In this document: piece by piece, positions 49,601 to 58,049 of the stretch
Layout: every line of letters begins with the position of its first letter
Position numbering within the stretch: position 1 is the stretch's first letter
NCBI GenBank assembly: GCA_023460795.1
Contig: JAEWPC010000021.1
Span: 1 to 64,000 of the forward strand
Origin: Bacillota bacterium
GTDB lineage: Bacteria; Bacillota; Bacilli; Paenibacillales; Paenibacillaceae
Length of the DNA stretch: 64,000 bases
Reading direction: 5' to 3'
Translations under genes and position numbers: made by a program
The notes under the pieces: model-generated
What the model saw: the letters and a program-made list of their open reading frames with translations, nothing else
What the model was told of the DNA's origin: nothing
Databases searched by the model: none

Positions 49601-51203
49601 CGACGAATACGTGATCGGGGGCTTGCTGAAGCACGTCCCCTGGTCCGACATGGGCGTGCGAATCGTCGGCACGGCATCGGACGGCGCCGAAGGCTTGCGG
49701 AAGTACCGCGAGCTGAAGCCGGATTTCGTCATAACGGACGTCTACATGCCCGTGATGGACGGGTTTCAGTTGACGGAGGAAATCCGCGCGATCGACCCGA
49801 ACGTGCCGATCGTGATTCTGAGCGGTTACGACGATCTGGCGAACGCCCGGAAGGCGGTATCCTCGGGCGTCCACCATTTCATGCTAAAACCGCCGAGCAT
49901 CGCGGAGATCGAGTTCGTCGTTCGCGAAGTGCTGCAGATGCTCAACGAGCCTAAAGAGCACGACGAGCTGCTCGCCAGCTATTTGCAGCAGCAGGAGATC
50001 GTGCAGCGTTCGATGAAGGATGCGTTCTTCCGGGATTTAATCACGACGCGATACCGGGCCGAGGAATTGCCGCGCGATAGGATCGCGTTCATGGGATTGC
50101 CTGAGAAGACGACGGTGCGCGCGCTGACGCTGAGCTTGGTTCGTTCCGACGTGACCGTTCGGCGCGAAGAACGTGATTGGCAGCTGCTGAGGTTCGGTAC
50201 CGGGAACATTATCCGCGAGGTGCTGGAGGAGAACCTTCCGAAGCAGCCCGGCATGATGGCCGAAGTGCTGGAATATTCCGATCAGGAATTCGTCGTCATC
50301 TTCCTGGGTGATCCCGACACACGCCCCGAAGACGGCGGCTTGTCCTTCATCATGCGGACATCGAACGCGATGATGGACAATATCCTGCAATATATGAAGC
50401 TGTCCGCGCTTGCGGGTCTAGGTACCGGCAAGGAAGGGTATGAGCGGCTCATCGACTCCTACTTGGAAAGCCGAAGCGCGGTCGAGGTCGCGGAGATGAA
50501 CGAATGGAACCGCGTCTATTCGTACTCCGGTTCGGTGAAGCAGGGCGCGGGCCGCATCCTGTCGATGGACGAGGTTCGCAGGCTGCATGACGCGATCTTC
50601 CTTAAGCAATGGCAGCAAGTAGAGGAGCTATGGTGCGCGATTAAGACCGACCTGGCTTCGGGCAACGTGGCGCTTCCCGTCTGCAAAGGCATTTGCTCCG
50701 GCGTCGCAAGCGCGCTGTGGACCTCTTTGCAGACGTCCGATTCCTATGCGGAACACGCGGAGGCGGGACTCGAGGAATTGCTTATGCTTTTGGGCCGCCA
50801 CGGCTCCGTCCGGCAGATGACGGAATGGATGGACGATACGATTACGAGGCTGCTCGCCCAAATCCGCGAGGAGCAAGGCGGCAAGAAAAGCCACGCGCTC
50901 GTCGACAAAGTCATCCGCGATTATATCGAGAAGTGCTATCACGAGGATATTTCCTTGGAGCGGATCGCGGCTAACCTTCACGTGAATCGCAATTACTTAA
51001 GCCAGCTGTTCAAGAGAGTGACGGGCGAGCCGTTCGTCACTTACTTCAATAAATACCGGATACGCAAGGCGATCGAACTGATCGAGACCGGTCAGTACAT
51101 GGTGTACGAGATCAGCGAGCGGGTAGGCTTTCAGAACTCGACGTATTTCAGTCAAGTGTTCAAGTCGATTACCGGCTACAGCCCTTCCGAATACAAAAGA
51201 TAA
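49575..51203 (+). CDS. Response regulator with AraC-type DNA-binding domain, YesN family
   Basis: 542 residues, overlapping the kinase gene by 26 bp. Receiver domain 1-120 with Asp9/Asp10 acid pocket and phosphoacceptor Asp55 (ITDVYMPVMDGF). A long middle region (about 130-430, unassigned) links to the C-terminal HTH pair (LERIAANLHVNRNYLSQLFKR; VYEISERVGFQNSTYFSQVFKS) ending TGYSPSEYKR. It likely activates the transporter and glycosidase genes of this locus once phosphorylated by the YesM-type kinase. Confidence 0.93.
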   Translation: MNTILLVDDDEYVIGGLLKHVPWSDMGVRIVGTASDGAEGLRKYRELKPDFVITDVYMPVMDGFQLTEEIRAIDPNVPIVILSGYDDLANARKAVSSGVHHFMLKPPSIAEIEFVVREVLQMLNEPKEHDELLASYLQQQEIVQRSMKDAFFRDLITTRYRAEELPRDRIAFMGLPEKTTVRALTLSLVRSDVTVRREERDWQLLRFGTGNIIREVLEENLPKQPGMMAEVLEYSDQEFVVIFLGDPDTRPEDGGLSFIMRTSNAMMDNILQYMKLSALAGLGTGKEGYERLIDSYLESRSAVEVAEMNEWNRVYSYSGSVKQGAGRILSMDEVRRLHDAIFLKQWQQVEELWCAIKTDLASGNVALPVCKGICSGVASALWTSLQTSDSYAEHAEAGLEELLMLLGRHGSVRQMTEWMDDTITRLLAQIREEQGGKKSHALVDKVIRDYIEKCYHEDISLERIAANLHVNRNYLSQLFKRVTGEPFVTYFNKYRIRKAIELIETGQYMVYEISERVGFQNSTYFSQVFKSITGYSPSEYKR

Positions 51204-51229
51204 TAGAGCGAGCTAAGGGGGAAGCAGCT

Positions 51230-52882
51230 ATGAGCACGATATTGGACAAGTTGCGAGGCATCGACATTATCGATAAGATCGGCGCTCACGGAACGGAAAC
51301 CGGGCGTTCGCTTCATGGGGAGTTCGTCCGATCGGGCGTCAAATTCGCGGCCGGTCCGGATATTCTGGAGAACGTCTATTACGCGGCCCTTAGCAAGCTG
51401 GCGGATTGCGTGAAGCCCAGCGCGGAGGGCAAGTCGATCCTGCAGGAGGGCGGCGTATACTTCGGCTGCTGGCTGGAGAGCACGGGGACGATCAACACGG
51501 AGATTCTGTCCCGGTTCTGCCCCGAAGCGGCGGAGTCGACGTTCGAGCAGTTCGCCGTTCTTCAGCGCGAGGACGGACTTCTGCCATACAAAATAACGGC
51601 CAACGGTCCCGTCTTCAAACAAATTCAACTCGTTACGCCGCCCGCGAGAAGCGTGTGGACGCATTATCGGGTGAACGGGCGCGATCGCGAATTTCTGCGG
51701 CGGATGTATTCGGCGCTGGCGCGGTACGACGAGTGGCTGGCGCAGTACCGCGATTCGCGGCGAACGGGCTGCGTCGAAGCGTTCTGCACGTTCGATACGG
51801 GCCACGATTTATCGCCGCGTTTCTGGCATATTCCCGATACGCCGTACGAAGACGATCCGGCGAAATATGATCCGCATGTGCCGAACTTGCCTCTCGTGGC
51901 GCCTGATTTGACGGCCAGCGTCTATTGCAGCCGCCGATACTTGTCGCTAATGGCAGCGGAGCTCGGCATGGAGGACATGGCCGAGCATTGGACCCATAAG
52001 GCGAATCGACTTCTTCAAAGCTTGATCGACCATTGTTACCACGAGGACGACGGGTTCTTCTACGATCTGGACGCGAACGGCTCGTTCAATCGAATTCAAT
52101 CCGACGTCCTGCTGCGCGTGCTCGCGTCCGAAGTCGGAGACGATACGTACTTCTCGTCTTCCTTAAGAAGATATTTGCTCAATTCTCGCAAGTTTTTCTC
52201 GAAATACCCGCTGACTTCGATCGCGATGGACGACCCGCGCTTCGATCCGTCCTCGAGCTATAACACGTGGGGCGGCGCGGTGAACTTCCTGAGTTTGATT
52301 CGGGCCCCGCACGCGTTCGAGCATCACGGTCGCCACGTCGAGCTGACGTGGATCCTGCAGCCGATCGTATCGGCGATATCAAACATGAAGCGGTTCGGTC
52401 AATGCCTGAGCCCATGGACCGGCGAGGAAGGCTTTACCGAGACGTATTCGCCGGCGATCCTGTGCGTGCTGGATTATATCGAGCGGCTGTGCGGCATCCT
52501 GCCGACGGGTAACGGCGAGCTATGGTTCACCGGCTTAATGCCGCAGACGCGCGATCACGGCACGAAGCTTGCGGACGAGACGGCATACAGCCGTACCGTC
52601 GACGGGATCGTGTTCGAGCTGCACAATACGCGCGGGGAGTGCGCGATTTACCGTGACGGCGAGCTGCTGTGCCGATTCCCCGCGGGCGTACGGGTCGTAA
52701 CCGACCGCGGCGGTAACTTGCGCAGCGTGGTCGGCATGAGCATTAGACCGGCGGTAGGCCGGTTGTCGTACGGGGGACGCTCGCAGGAGCTGCGCGTAGA
52801 AGGCAATGAGGTTCTCAGGTACGAAGGCGGCAAGCTCGAAGTCGAATCCGCACCGGGCGTCGTGTTGCCTGCTTATGAATAA
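51230..52882 (+). CDS. (Alpha/alpha)6-barrel glycoside hydrolase, GH63/MGH1-like
   Basis: 550 residues, no signal peptide. Aromatic- and Trp-rich helical barrel with the blocks GVYFGCWLESTGTINTEI, EDGLLPYKITANG, FCTFDTGHDLSPRFW, LTASVYCSRRYLSLMA, DGFFYDLDANG and SSSYNTWGGAVNFLSLI. These recall clan GH-G enzymes (GH37, GH63 and mannosylglycerate-hydrolase-like domains), where an Asp and a Glu act by inversion. A small beta domain closes the C-terminus (EGNEVLRYEGGKLEVES). I cannot assign the sugar. It lies between YesN and GH43 genes with 26- and 30-bp gaps, so it is operon-encoded. Confidence 0.7.
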   Translation: MSTILDKLRGIDIIDKIGAHGTETGRSLHGEFVRSGVKFAAGPDILENVYYAALSKLADCVKPSAEGKSILQEGGVYFGCWLESTGTINTEILSRFCPEAAESTFEQFAVLQREDGLLPYKITANGPVFKQIQLVTPPARSVWTHYRVNGRDREFLRRMYSALARYDEWLAQYRDSRRTGCVEAFCTFDTGHDLSPRFWHIPDTPYEDDPAKYDPHVPNLPLVAPDLTASVYCSRRYLSLMAAELGMEDMAEHWTHKANRLLQSLIDHCYHEDDGFFYDLDANGSFNRIQSDVLLRVLASEVGDDTYFSSSLRRYLLNSRKFFSKYPLTSIAMDDPRFDPSSSYNTWGGAVNFLSLIRAPHAFEHHGRHVELTWILQPIVSAISNMKRFGQCLSPWTGEEGFTETYSPAILCVLDYIERLCGILPTGNGELWFTGLMPQTRDHGTKLADETAYSRTVDGIVFELHNTRGECAIYRDGELLCRFPAGVRVVTDRGGNLRSVVGMSIRPAVGRLSYGGRSQELRVEGNEVLRYEGGKLEVESAPGVVLPAYE

Positions 52883-52912
52883 TTCAATAGACGGGGATAG
52901 GGGAGCGATATC

Positions 52913-53794
52913 ATGCCATCGAAAGATCAAATTCAAATCCGCGATCCGTTCGTGTTGAGACAAGATCAAGAAGGCCTTTATTACTTATTCGGTTCCACCG
53001 ATCCGGACATCTGGAGAGCGAAGGGCATCGGCTTCGATGCGTATCGGAGCAAGGACTTGAACGAGTGGGAGGGGCCGTTCCCCGCCTTCCGTCCGGATCC
53101 GGACTTCTGGTCGGATATCAACTATTGGGCTCCGGAAGTCCACCCGTACGGCGGCCGATACTATATGTTCGCGACGTTCAAGGCGGACGGCGTCTGCCGG
53201 GGAACGCAAATTCTGATCGCGGACAATCCGCTTGGACCTTTTCGTCCTCATAGCGACGGTCCGGTCACGCCGAGAGATTGGGAATGCCTTGACGGCACGC
53301 TGTTCGTAGACGCCGACGGAACGCCCTGGATCGTGTTCTGCCATGAGTGGGTGCAGATCAAGAACGGCACGGTGTGCGCCCTGCGATTGTCGCCGGAGCT
53401 GGACCGCGCGATCGGCGAGCCGATCGAACTGTTCGCGGCCAGCGAAGCGACATGGGTCGATCCGGTCCATTCGCCTCGGCACGGCACGGGTTACGTCACC
53501 GACGGTCCGTTCGCGTACCGCGCAGGCAACGGCGAGCTGCTGCTGCTCTGGTCCAGCTTCCGCCAAGGACGCTACGCGCAGGCGATCGCCCGCTCGTCGT
53601 CCGGCGGCATTCTCGGCCCATGGACGCAGGATCCAGAGCCGCTCTACGACAGCGACGGCGGCCATGGCATGATCTTCCGCACGTTCGAAGGAGTGCCGAT
53701 GCTGGCGCTGCATACGCCGAACAACACGCCGGACGAGCGCCCGGTGTTCATCGAGCTGACGGAGACGGACGGACGTTTGAAGGTGAAGGAATAG
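52913..53794 (+). CDS. GH43 family arabinosidase/xylosidase
   Basis: 293-residue five-bladed beta-propeller, no signal peptide and no extra domain. The catalytic base is Asp11 (IRDPFV), and the pKa-modulating Asp127 lies in WECLDGTLFVD. The place of the general acid, usually Glu in an EGP/EAP motif, holds VTDGPFAYR with Asp197. Either this subfamily uses Asp there or another residue serves. Inverting hydrolysis of alpha-L-arabinofuranosides or beta-xylosides is expected from the family. Last gene of the transporter/YesMN operon, with a strong terminator after it. Confidence 0.85.
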   Translation: MPSKDQIQIRDPFVLRQDQEGLYYLFGSTDPDIWRAKGIGFDAYRSKDLNEWEGPFPAFRPDPDFWSDINYWAPEVHPYGGRYYMFATFKADGVCRGTQILIADNPLGPFRPHSDGPVTPRDWECLDGTLFVDADGTPWIVFCHEWVQIKNGTVCALRLSPELDRAIGEPIELFAASEATWVDPVHSPRHGTGYVTDGPFAYRAGNGELLLLWSSFRQGRYAQAIARSSSGGILGPWTQDPEPLYDSDGGHGMIFRTFEGVPMLALHTPNNTPDERPVFIELTETDGRLKVKE

Positions 53795-53808
53795 AATACG
53801 CAATAACG

Positions 53809-53847
53809 ATGGCGGCTACAGGGTTCTTATCCCTGTGCCGCCATTTT
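53809..53847 (+). terminator. Terminator of the ABC transporter/YesMN/glycosidase operon
   Basis: ATGGCGGC and GCCGCCAT form an 8-bp stem, with AGGG/CCCT pairing inside the loop, followed by TTTGCG. It begins 14 bp after the GH43 stop. Confidence 0.8.
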
Positions 53848-53899
53848 GCGTCTTCCAGCGGCACTACTATCAGAAGTGATTGAATTTGGCGTCGCGGTT

Positions 53900-54080
53900 G
53901 TGTACGATTTTTCGTTCAGGATCTCTGACACGGAGTACGTCATGTGCGTCTTTGTGCGATTTTTCGTTCAGGATATCGGGTGGGGTCTATCTCTTGCTCG
54001 GCTTTGTATGATGTTTCGTACAGGATCTCTGACACGGAGTACCTCATGTGCGTCTTTGTACGATTTTTCGTTCAGGTTAT
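53900..54080 (+). repeat. 52-bp tandem repeat array (family B), about 3.4 copies
   Basis: Units start TGTACGATTTTTCGTTCAGG at 53901, 53953, 54005 and 54057, each exactly 52 bp after the last. Copies 1 and 3 share ATCTCTGACACGGAGTAC and the following (G/C)TCATGTGCGTC; copy 2 differs in the second half. Read in reverse, CTGnACGAAA...TACA resembles family C at 32767. The array fills the middle of the 444-bp gap before the GH8 gene; no open frame is credible. Confidence 0.85.
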
Positions 54081-54120
54081 TGCAATCTTGTGGCATTCGC
54101 CATTTCGCGTCCCGAAAGCC

Positions 54121-54135
54121 ATTAAAGCGCTTTCG
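54121..54135 (+). promoter_or_regulatory. cre-like site before the GH8 gene
   Basis: ATTAAAGCGCTTTCG has a perfect AAAGCGCTTT palindrome and fits the cre consensus with two mismatches. TATAGT at 54140-54145 and TATAAT at 54197-54202 are candidate -10 boxes downstream of it, though neither has a convincing -35. Confidence 0.5.
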
Positions 54136-54238
54136 ATTCTATAGTATCTAAAGTACAATCTTTAATTTCCTAAATAGGGCGCAGCCCTTCGCGGCTTATA
54201 ATGGTATTTGATTGCGAACTAAGAGAGGGGATTCCAGC

Positions 54239-55375
54239 ATGACAGACTTGCGAGGTTCGTTCCATACCGGTCATTACCGGAATTTGTTCAAGGAAATCGG
54301 CTATTCGGAGCAAGAGATCAATGAACGCGTCAAGCTGACTTGGGAAGCTCTGTTCGAAGGCGATGACAGCACGAGAATCTATTACGACGCCGGAGACGAT
54401 ATGGGTTACTTCATGGATACCGGCAACAACGACGTGAGGACGGAAGGTCAGTCCTACGCCATGATGATGGCCGTTCAGATGGACCGTAAGGACATCTTCG
54501 ACCGGGTATGGCGCTGGACCCATAAATACATGTTCATGACGGAAGGCGCTAACGCAGGCTATTTCGCATGGTCGTGCCAGCTGGACGGAACCAAAAATTC
54601 GTACGGCCCGGCTCCGGACGGAGAAGAATATTTTGCGCTTGCGCTGCTATTCGCTTCCCACCGCTGGGGAGACGGAGAAGCGCCGCTGAACTACGGCGTT
54701 CAAGCGCGCGAGCTGCTTCGCGTCATTATTCATAAAGGCGAAGACGGCGTCGGCGAACCGATGTGGAACCCGGACAACAAACTCATCAAGTTCATTCCGA
54801 ACTGCGAGTATTCCGATCCTTCTTACCATCTGCCGCACTACTACGAGCTGTTCGCGCTGTGGGCTTATCCGGAGGATCGCGCGTTCTGGAAAGACGCCGC
54901 CCGTGCGAGCCGCGAGTATTTGAAAATCTCGTGCCATCCGGTCACCGGCTTGGCGCCGGAATACGCGCACTACGACGGGACGCCGAACAACGACCGCGGC
55001 TTCGGCCACTTCTTCAGCGATTCTTATCGCGTCGCGGCCAACGTAGGCCTCGATTACGAGTGGTTTAGAGGTGACGAGTGGGAGATCGAAGAAGCGAACA
55101 AGATTCAAGCTTTCTTCGCGGACAAAACCCCGGACGATTACCGCCGATATACGATCTCGGGAGAGCCGTTCGAAGAGAAGTCGCTTCATCCGGTTGGCTT
55201 GCTGGCGACGAACGCGATGGCTTCGCTCGCGGCGAACGGTCCTCACGCGAAAGCGAGCGTGGAGCTGTTCTGGAACACGCCGATTCGGACCGGCGACAGG
55301 CGGTATTACGACAACTGCCTGTACATGTTCTCGATGCTCGCGTTAAGCGGCAACTATCGCATTTGGATGCCATAA
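54239..55375 (+). CDS. Reducing-end xylose-releasing exo-oligoxylanase, GH8
   Basis: 378 residues from ATG 54239 (AGAGAGGGG upstream; the frame from 54212 precedes it). Cytoplasmic. GH8 (alpha/alpha)6 barrel with general acid Glu69 (RTEGQSYAMMMAVQ) and general base Asp261 (FFSDSYRVAANVGLD). His317 in EKSLHPVG occupies the place of the histidine that gives B. halodurans Rex its exo action at the reducing end, and spacing matches Rex (Glu70, Asp263, His319) within two residues. It should cut xylose from the reducing end of imported xylo-oligosaccharides. Own promoter region with a cre-like site. Confidence 0.93.
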   Translation: MTDLRGSFHTGHYRNLFKEIGYSEQEINERVKLTWEALFEGDDSTRIYYDAGDDMGYFMDTGNNDVRTEGQSYAMMMAVQMDRKDIFDRVWRWTHKYMFMTEGANAGYFAWSCQLDGTKNSYGPAPDGEEYFALALLFASHRWGDGEAPLNYGVQARELLRVIIHKGEDGVGEPMWNPDNKLIKFIPNCEYSDPSYHLPHYYELFALWAYPEDRAFWKDAARASREYLKISCHPVTGLAPEYAHYDGTPNNDRGFGHFFSDSYRVAANVGLDYEWFRGDEWEIEEANKIQAFFADKTPDDYRRYTISGEPFEEKSLHPVGLLATNAMASLAANGPHAKASVELFWNTPIRTGDRRYYDNCLYMFSMLALSGNYRIWMP

Positions 55376-55510
55376 GAATAGCATCTAACAAATTTCACAT
55401 ACTTTTCTAACTTTTATCCTGTAACCTACGTAATACATTCGAAGTAGACTTAAGCTATCGCTCGTAGGTATCGCTGGCAGTACGCTGTTAAATCGAGGGG
55501 GTGGAGAAGC

Positions 55511-55720
55511 ATGGAACGCGAACTGATGAAAGTAAGACGCCGGATCGAACGATTGCGCAGCGCAATGGTATTGGCGTATTCCATTCAAGGTAGCGAGCTA
55601 GGCAGCCCGAAAGTTCTCCGTATCTCGCAACGATTGGACGAGCAACTGAACACGTATACCCGTTGCGCGCGGCAGCTTACGCTGCCCGCAAGACGACACG
55701 CGACACTTATTTCTACATGA
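55511..55720 (+). CDS. Spo0E family aspartyl-phosphate phosphatase
   Basis: 69 residues: a helix (LMKVRRRIERLRSAMVLAY), a turn (SIQGSELGSP) and a second helix (KVLRISQRLDEQLNTYTR). The SxxLD-type motif (SQRLDEQL) is the Spo0E signature; these small helical hairpins dephosphorylate Spo0A-P and delay sporulation. In Spo0E the catalytic element is SQELD. Here SQRLD has Arg in the third position, while the Asp is kept. GAGGGGGTGG lies about 6 nt before the ATG. It is a single gene followed by a strong terminator. Confidence 0.82.
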   Translation: MERELMKVRRRIERLRSAMVLAYSIQGSELGSPKVLRISQRLDEQLNTYTRCARQLTLPARRHATLIST

Positions 55721-55732
55721 CCTGCACCTAAC

Positions 55733-55764
55733 GAAACCGAGCGGACGCTGTTCCGCTCGGTTTC
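55733..55764. terminator. Bidirectional terminator between the Spo0E-like gene and putB
   Basis: GAAACCGAGCGGA and TCCGCTCGGTTTC form a perfect 13-bp stem with a 6-nt loop, 12 bp after the Spo0E-like stop and 7 bp from the convergent proline dehydrogenase stop. Confidence 0.88.
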
Positions 55765-55771
55765 TCTGCGT

Positions 55772-56701
55772 TTATCGACGGAATCGGTTCTTCACGATGA
55801 ACATCACGTTCGCCGGCCGCTCCGCGAGACGCCTTACGAAATACGGATACCACATCCTTCCGTAAGGAACATAGCAGCGTACCGTATAACCTTCGTCGGC
55901 CAGCCGTTGCTGCAGCTGCGTTCGGACTCCGTACAGCATCTGAAATTCGAAGCTCCCGAGCGGAATGCCGCCATCCTTGGCGTAACGTTTCGTCCAATCG
56001 ACGATGCGCTCGTCATGCGTGGCGATCGCGGTGTAGACGCCGCTGTCCAGCCGGAGCTTAATCAGACGGAGGAAATTAGCGTCGACATCCGCAAGCTTCG
56101 GATAGGCGAGCGTTCTCGGCTCCTTGTAAGCGCCTTTGACCAATCGGAGTTCGACGCCTTCCCGGGTCAGTTGCTTAACGTCTTCCTCCGAGCGGTACAA
56201 ATACGCTTGAATGACGGTTCCGACGTTGCTCAGGCCTTCAGCGCGCAGCCGCCCGACAAGGCCGATCGTCGCATCGGTGCAAGTCGTATCCTCCATATCC
56301 AGCGTAACGAAGTTGTCCTGCGAGCTGGAGGCCGCGACGATGCCGCGAATATTGGCGTAACAGCGCTCGGCATCGAGCTTCAACCCCATTTGCGTCGGCT
56401 TTAGGGAGATCGTGGCTTGGAGGTTCGCGACGCGTATGTCCTCCACAAGCCGGATATATTCGTCACGATAGACGGCGGCTTCCGCTGCTACGCGAACTCC
56501 TTCCCCTAGATGATCGAGCGTGACGCCGATGCCTCGGGCGTTCAGCTCGCCCACCCGAACCAGAGCTTCCTCGAAGGTTAGCCCTGCGATGAACCGGCTG
56601 GCGCCTAATTTTAGCCCGTATTTGACCGCTAGCTTCTCCGCGAGTTTGTTGCCGGCGAGAGACAGCAGCAGCGATCGGAATATTCTCGTACCCCAATCCA
56701 T
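55772..56701 (-). CDS. Proline dehydrogenase
   Basis: FAD enzyme oxidising proline to pyrroline-5-carboxylate. 309 residues from ATG 56701, 10 nt after GGAGG (TTG 56707 is too close). Monofunctional TIM barrel with GVTLDHLGEGV, ATISLKPTQMGLKLD, VTLDMEDTT, QAYLYRSEEDV, RLVKGAYKEPRT and FEFQMLYGVR, all typical of PutB/FadM. No aldehyde dehydrogenase fusion, as is normal in Firmicutes. It is encoded 22 bp downstream of the ornithine aminotransferase gene and probably shares its transcript; both enzymes make the same product. Confidence 0.93.
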   Translation of the reverse strand: MDWGTRIFRSLLLSLAGNKLAEKLAVKYGLKLGASRFIAGLTFEEALVRVGELNARGIGVTLDHLGEGVRVAAEAAVYRDEYIRLVEDIRVANLQATISLKPTQMGLKLDAERCYANIRGIVAASSSQDNFVTLDMEDTTCTDATIGLVGRLRAEGLSNVGTVIQAYLYRSEEDVKQLTREGVELRLVKGAYKEPRTLAYPKLADVDANFLRLIKLRLDSGVYTAIATHDERIVDWTKRYAKDGGIPLGSFEFQMLYGVRTQLQQRLADEGYTVRCYVPYGRMWYPYFVRRLAERPANVMFIVKNRFRR

Positions 56702-56723
56702 GAGCAAGACACCTCCGTAGCCG

Positions 56724-57938
56724 TTACGCGGTAAGCACCGAATGTATGGCGGCGATCACGGAATCCAGTTCGGCTTCCGTAATGACAAGAGGAGGAGCAA
56801 TTCGTATCGTGTTCTCGTGCGTGTCCTTGCATAGGAAGCCGCTCTTCAACAGCTTCTCGCAGTACGGTCTGGCGGGGACGATCAGCTCTACGCCGACGAA
56901 CAAGCCCGCGCCTCGGACTTCGCGGATCAGCGGGTTGCGCAGCTGCTGCAGCCGATCGAGCAAATAGCGGCCAAGAGCGGACGATCGCTCCGCGAGCCGC
57001 TCGGACTCGATCGCGTCGATCGCCGCGACCGCGACCGCGCAGGCGAGCGGATTGCCGCCGAACGTCGAGCCGTGCGAGCCTGGTTCGAAGACGCCGAGGA
57101 CGGCTTGATCGGCGGCGACGGCCGAGATCGGCATGACGCCTCCGCCAAGCGCCTTGCCTAAGACGTATACGTCCGGAACGATGTTGTCCCAATCGCAAGC
57201 GAATCGCTTGCCGGTTCGGCCGAAGCCCGTCTGGATTTCGTCCGCGACGAACAGGACGTTATGCTCCTCGCATAGCCGCTTCGCTTGCAGCAAATAGCCC
57301 GGAGGCGGGATGACTACGCCGGCTTCTCCTTGTATCGGTTCGACGAGGAACGCGGCGGTGTTCGGGCCGATCGCGGTTCTTAGGGCTTCGATATCTCCGA
57401 ACGGAACGAGTCGGAAGCCTGGCGTGAAGGGTCCGAAGCCTTCCCGATATTCCGGACTTCCAGAGAAGGAGGTAACGGTAATCGTCCTGCCGTGGAAGTT
57501 CCCTTCGCATACGATGATCTCGGCTTGCTTAGGCGCGATGCCTTTATGCCGGTAAGCCCAGCGGCGTACCGCCTTGATCGCCGTCTCCACGGCTTCCGCG
57601 CCGGTATTCATCGGCAGGACGGTCATCTTGCCGGTAAGCTGCGCCACTTTCTCGAGGAAGCGTCCGAGCTGATCGTTATAGAAAGCGCGCGACGTCAGCG
57701 TGATTCGATCGGCTTGGTCTTTCAGCGCTCGAATGACCGCGGGATGGCGATGACCCAGGTTGAGGGCGGAGTAGCCGCTGAGCAGATCCATATAGCGATG
57801 GCCTTCCGCGTCCCATACCCATATGCCTTTTCCTCTGGCGATAACGACCGGCAGCGGTTCGTAGTTGCGGGCGCCGTACCGGTCGGTTTGACTTATGACG
57901 GCCCTTGACTTCGATTCTGGCGGATCCTTGCGCACCAT
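56724..57938 (-). CDS. rocD: Ornithine aminotransferase
   Basis: PLP enzyme converting ornithine and 2-oxoglutarate to glutamate semialdehyde and glutamate. 404 residues from ATG 57938 (about 8 nt after AGGGGG; GTG 57944 also in frame). Landmarks: YGARNYEPLPVVIARG at the start, LPMNTGAEAVETAIK, EGNFHGRTI, VEPIQGEAGVVIPP, DEIQTGFGRTG and the Schiff-base Lys262 in VLGKALGGGVMP. Class III transaminase of OAT length. It is divergent from the P5C dehydrogenase gene, which uses its product. No RocR or AhrC site was identified. Confidence 0.94.
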   Translation of the reverse strand: MVRKDPPESKSRAVISQTDRYGARNYEPLPVVIARGKGIWVWDAEGHRYMDLLSGYSALNLGHRHPAVIRALKDQADRITLTSRAFYNDQLGRFLEKVAQLTGKMTVLPMNTGAEAVETAIKAVRRWAYRHKGIAPKQAEIIVCEGNFHGRTITVTSFSGSPEYREGFGPFTPGFRLVPFGDIEALRTAIGPNTAAFLVEPIQGEAGVVIPPPGYLLQAKRLCEEHNVLFVADEIQTGFGRTGKRFACDWDNIVPDVYVLGKALGGGVMPISAVAADQAVLGVFEPGSHGSTFGGNPLACAVAVAAIDAIESERLAERSSALGRYLLDRLQQLRNPLIREVRGAGLFVGVELIVPARPYCEKLLKSGFLCKDTHENTIRIAPPLVITEAELDSVIAAIHSVLTA

Positions 57939-58049
57939 TCGCACACCCCCTACCTTAATTTATTAAAGCTCGGCTGTTTCCGTCCCACCCATTCGGTGCA
58001 TATGCTGATGTATAAGCCATATACCGACCCAGAGAGGATGGGATCCGAG

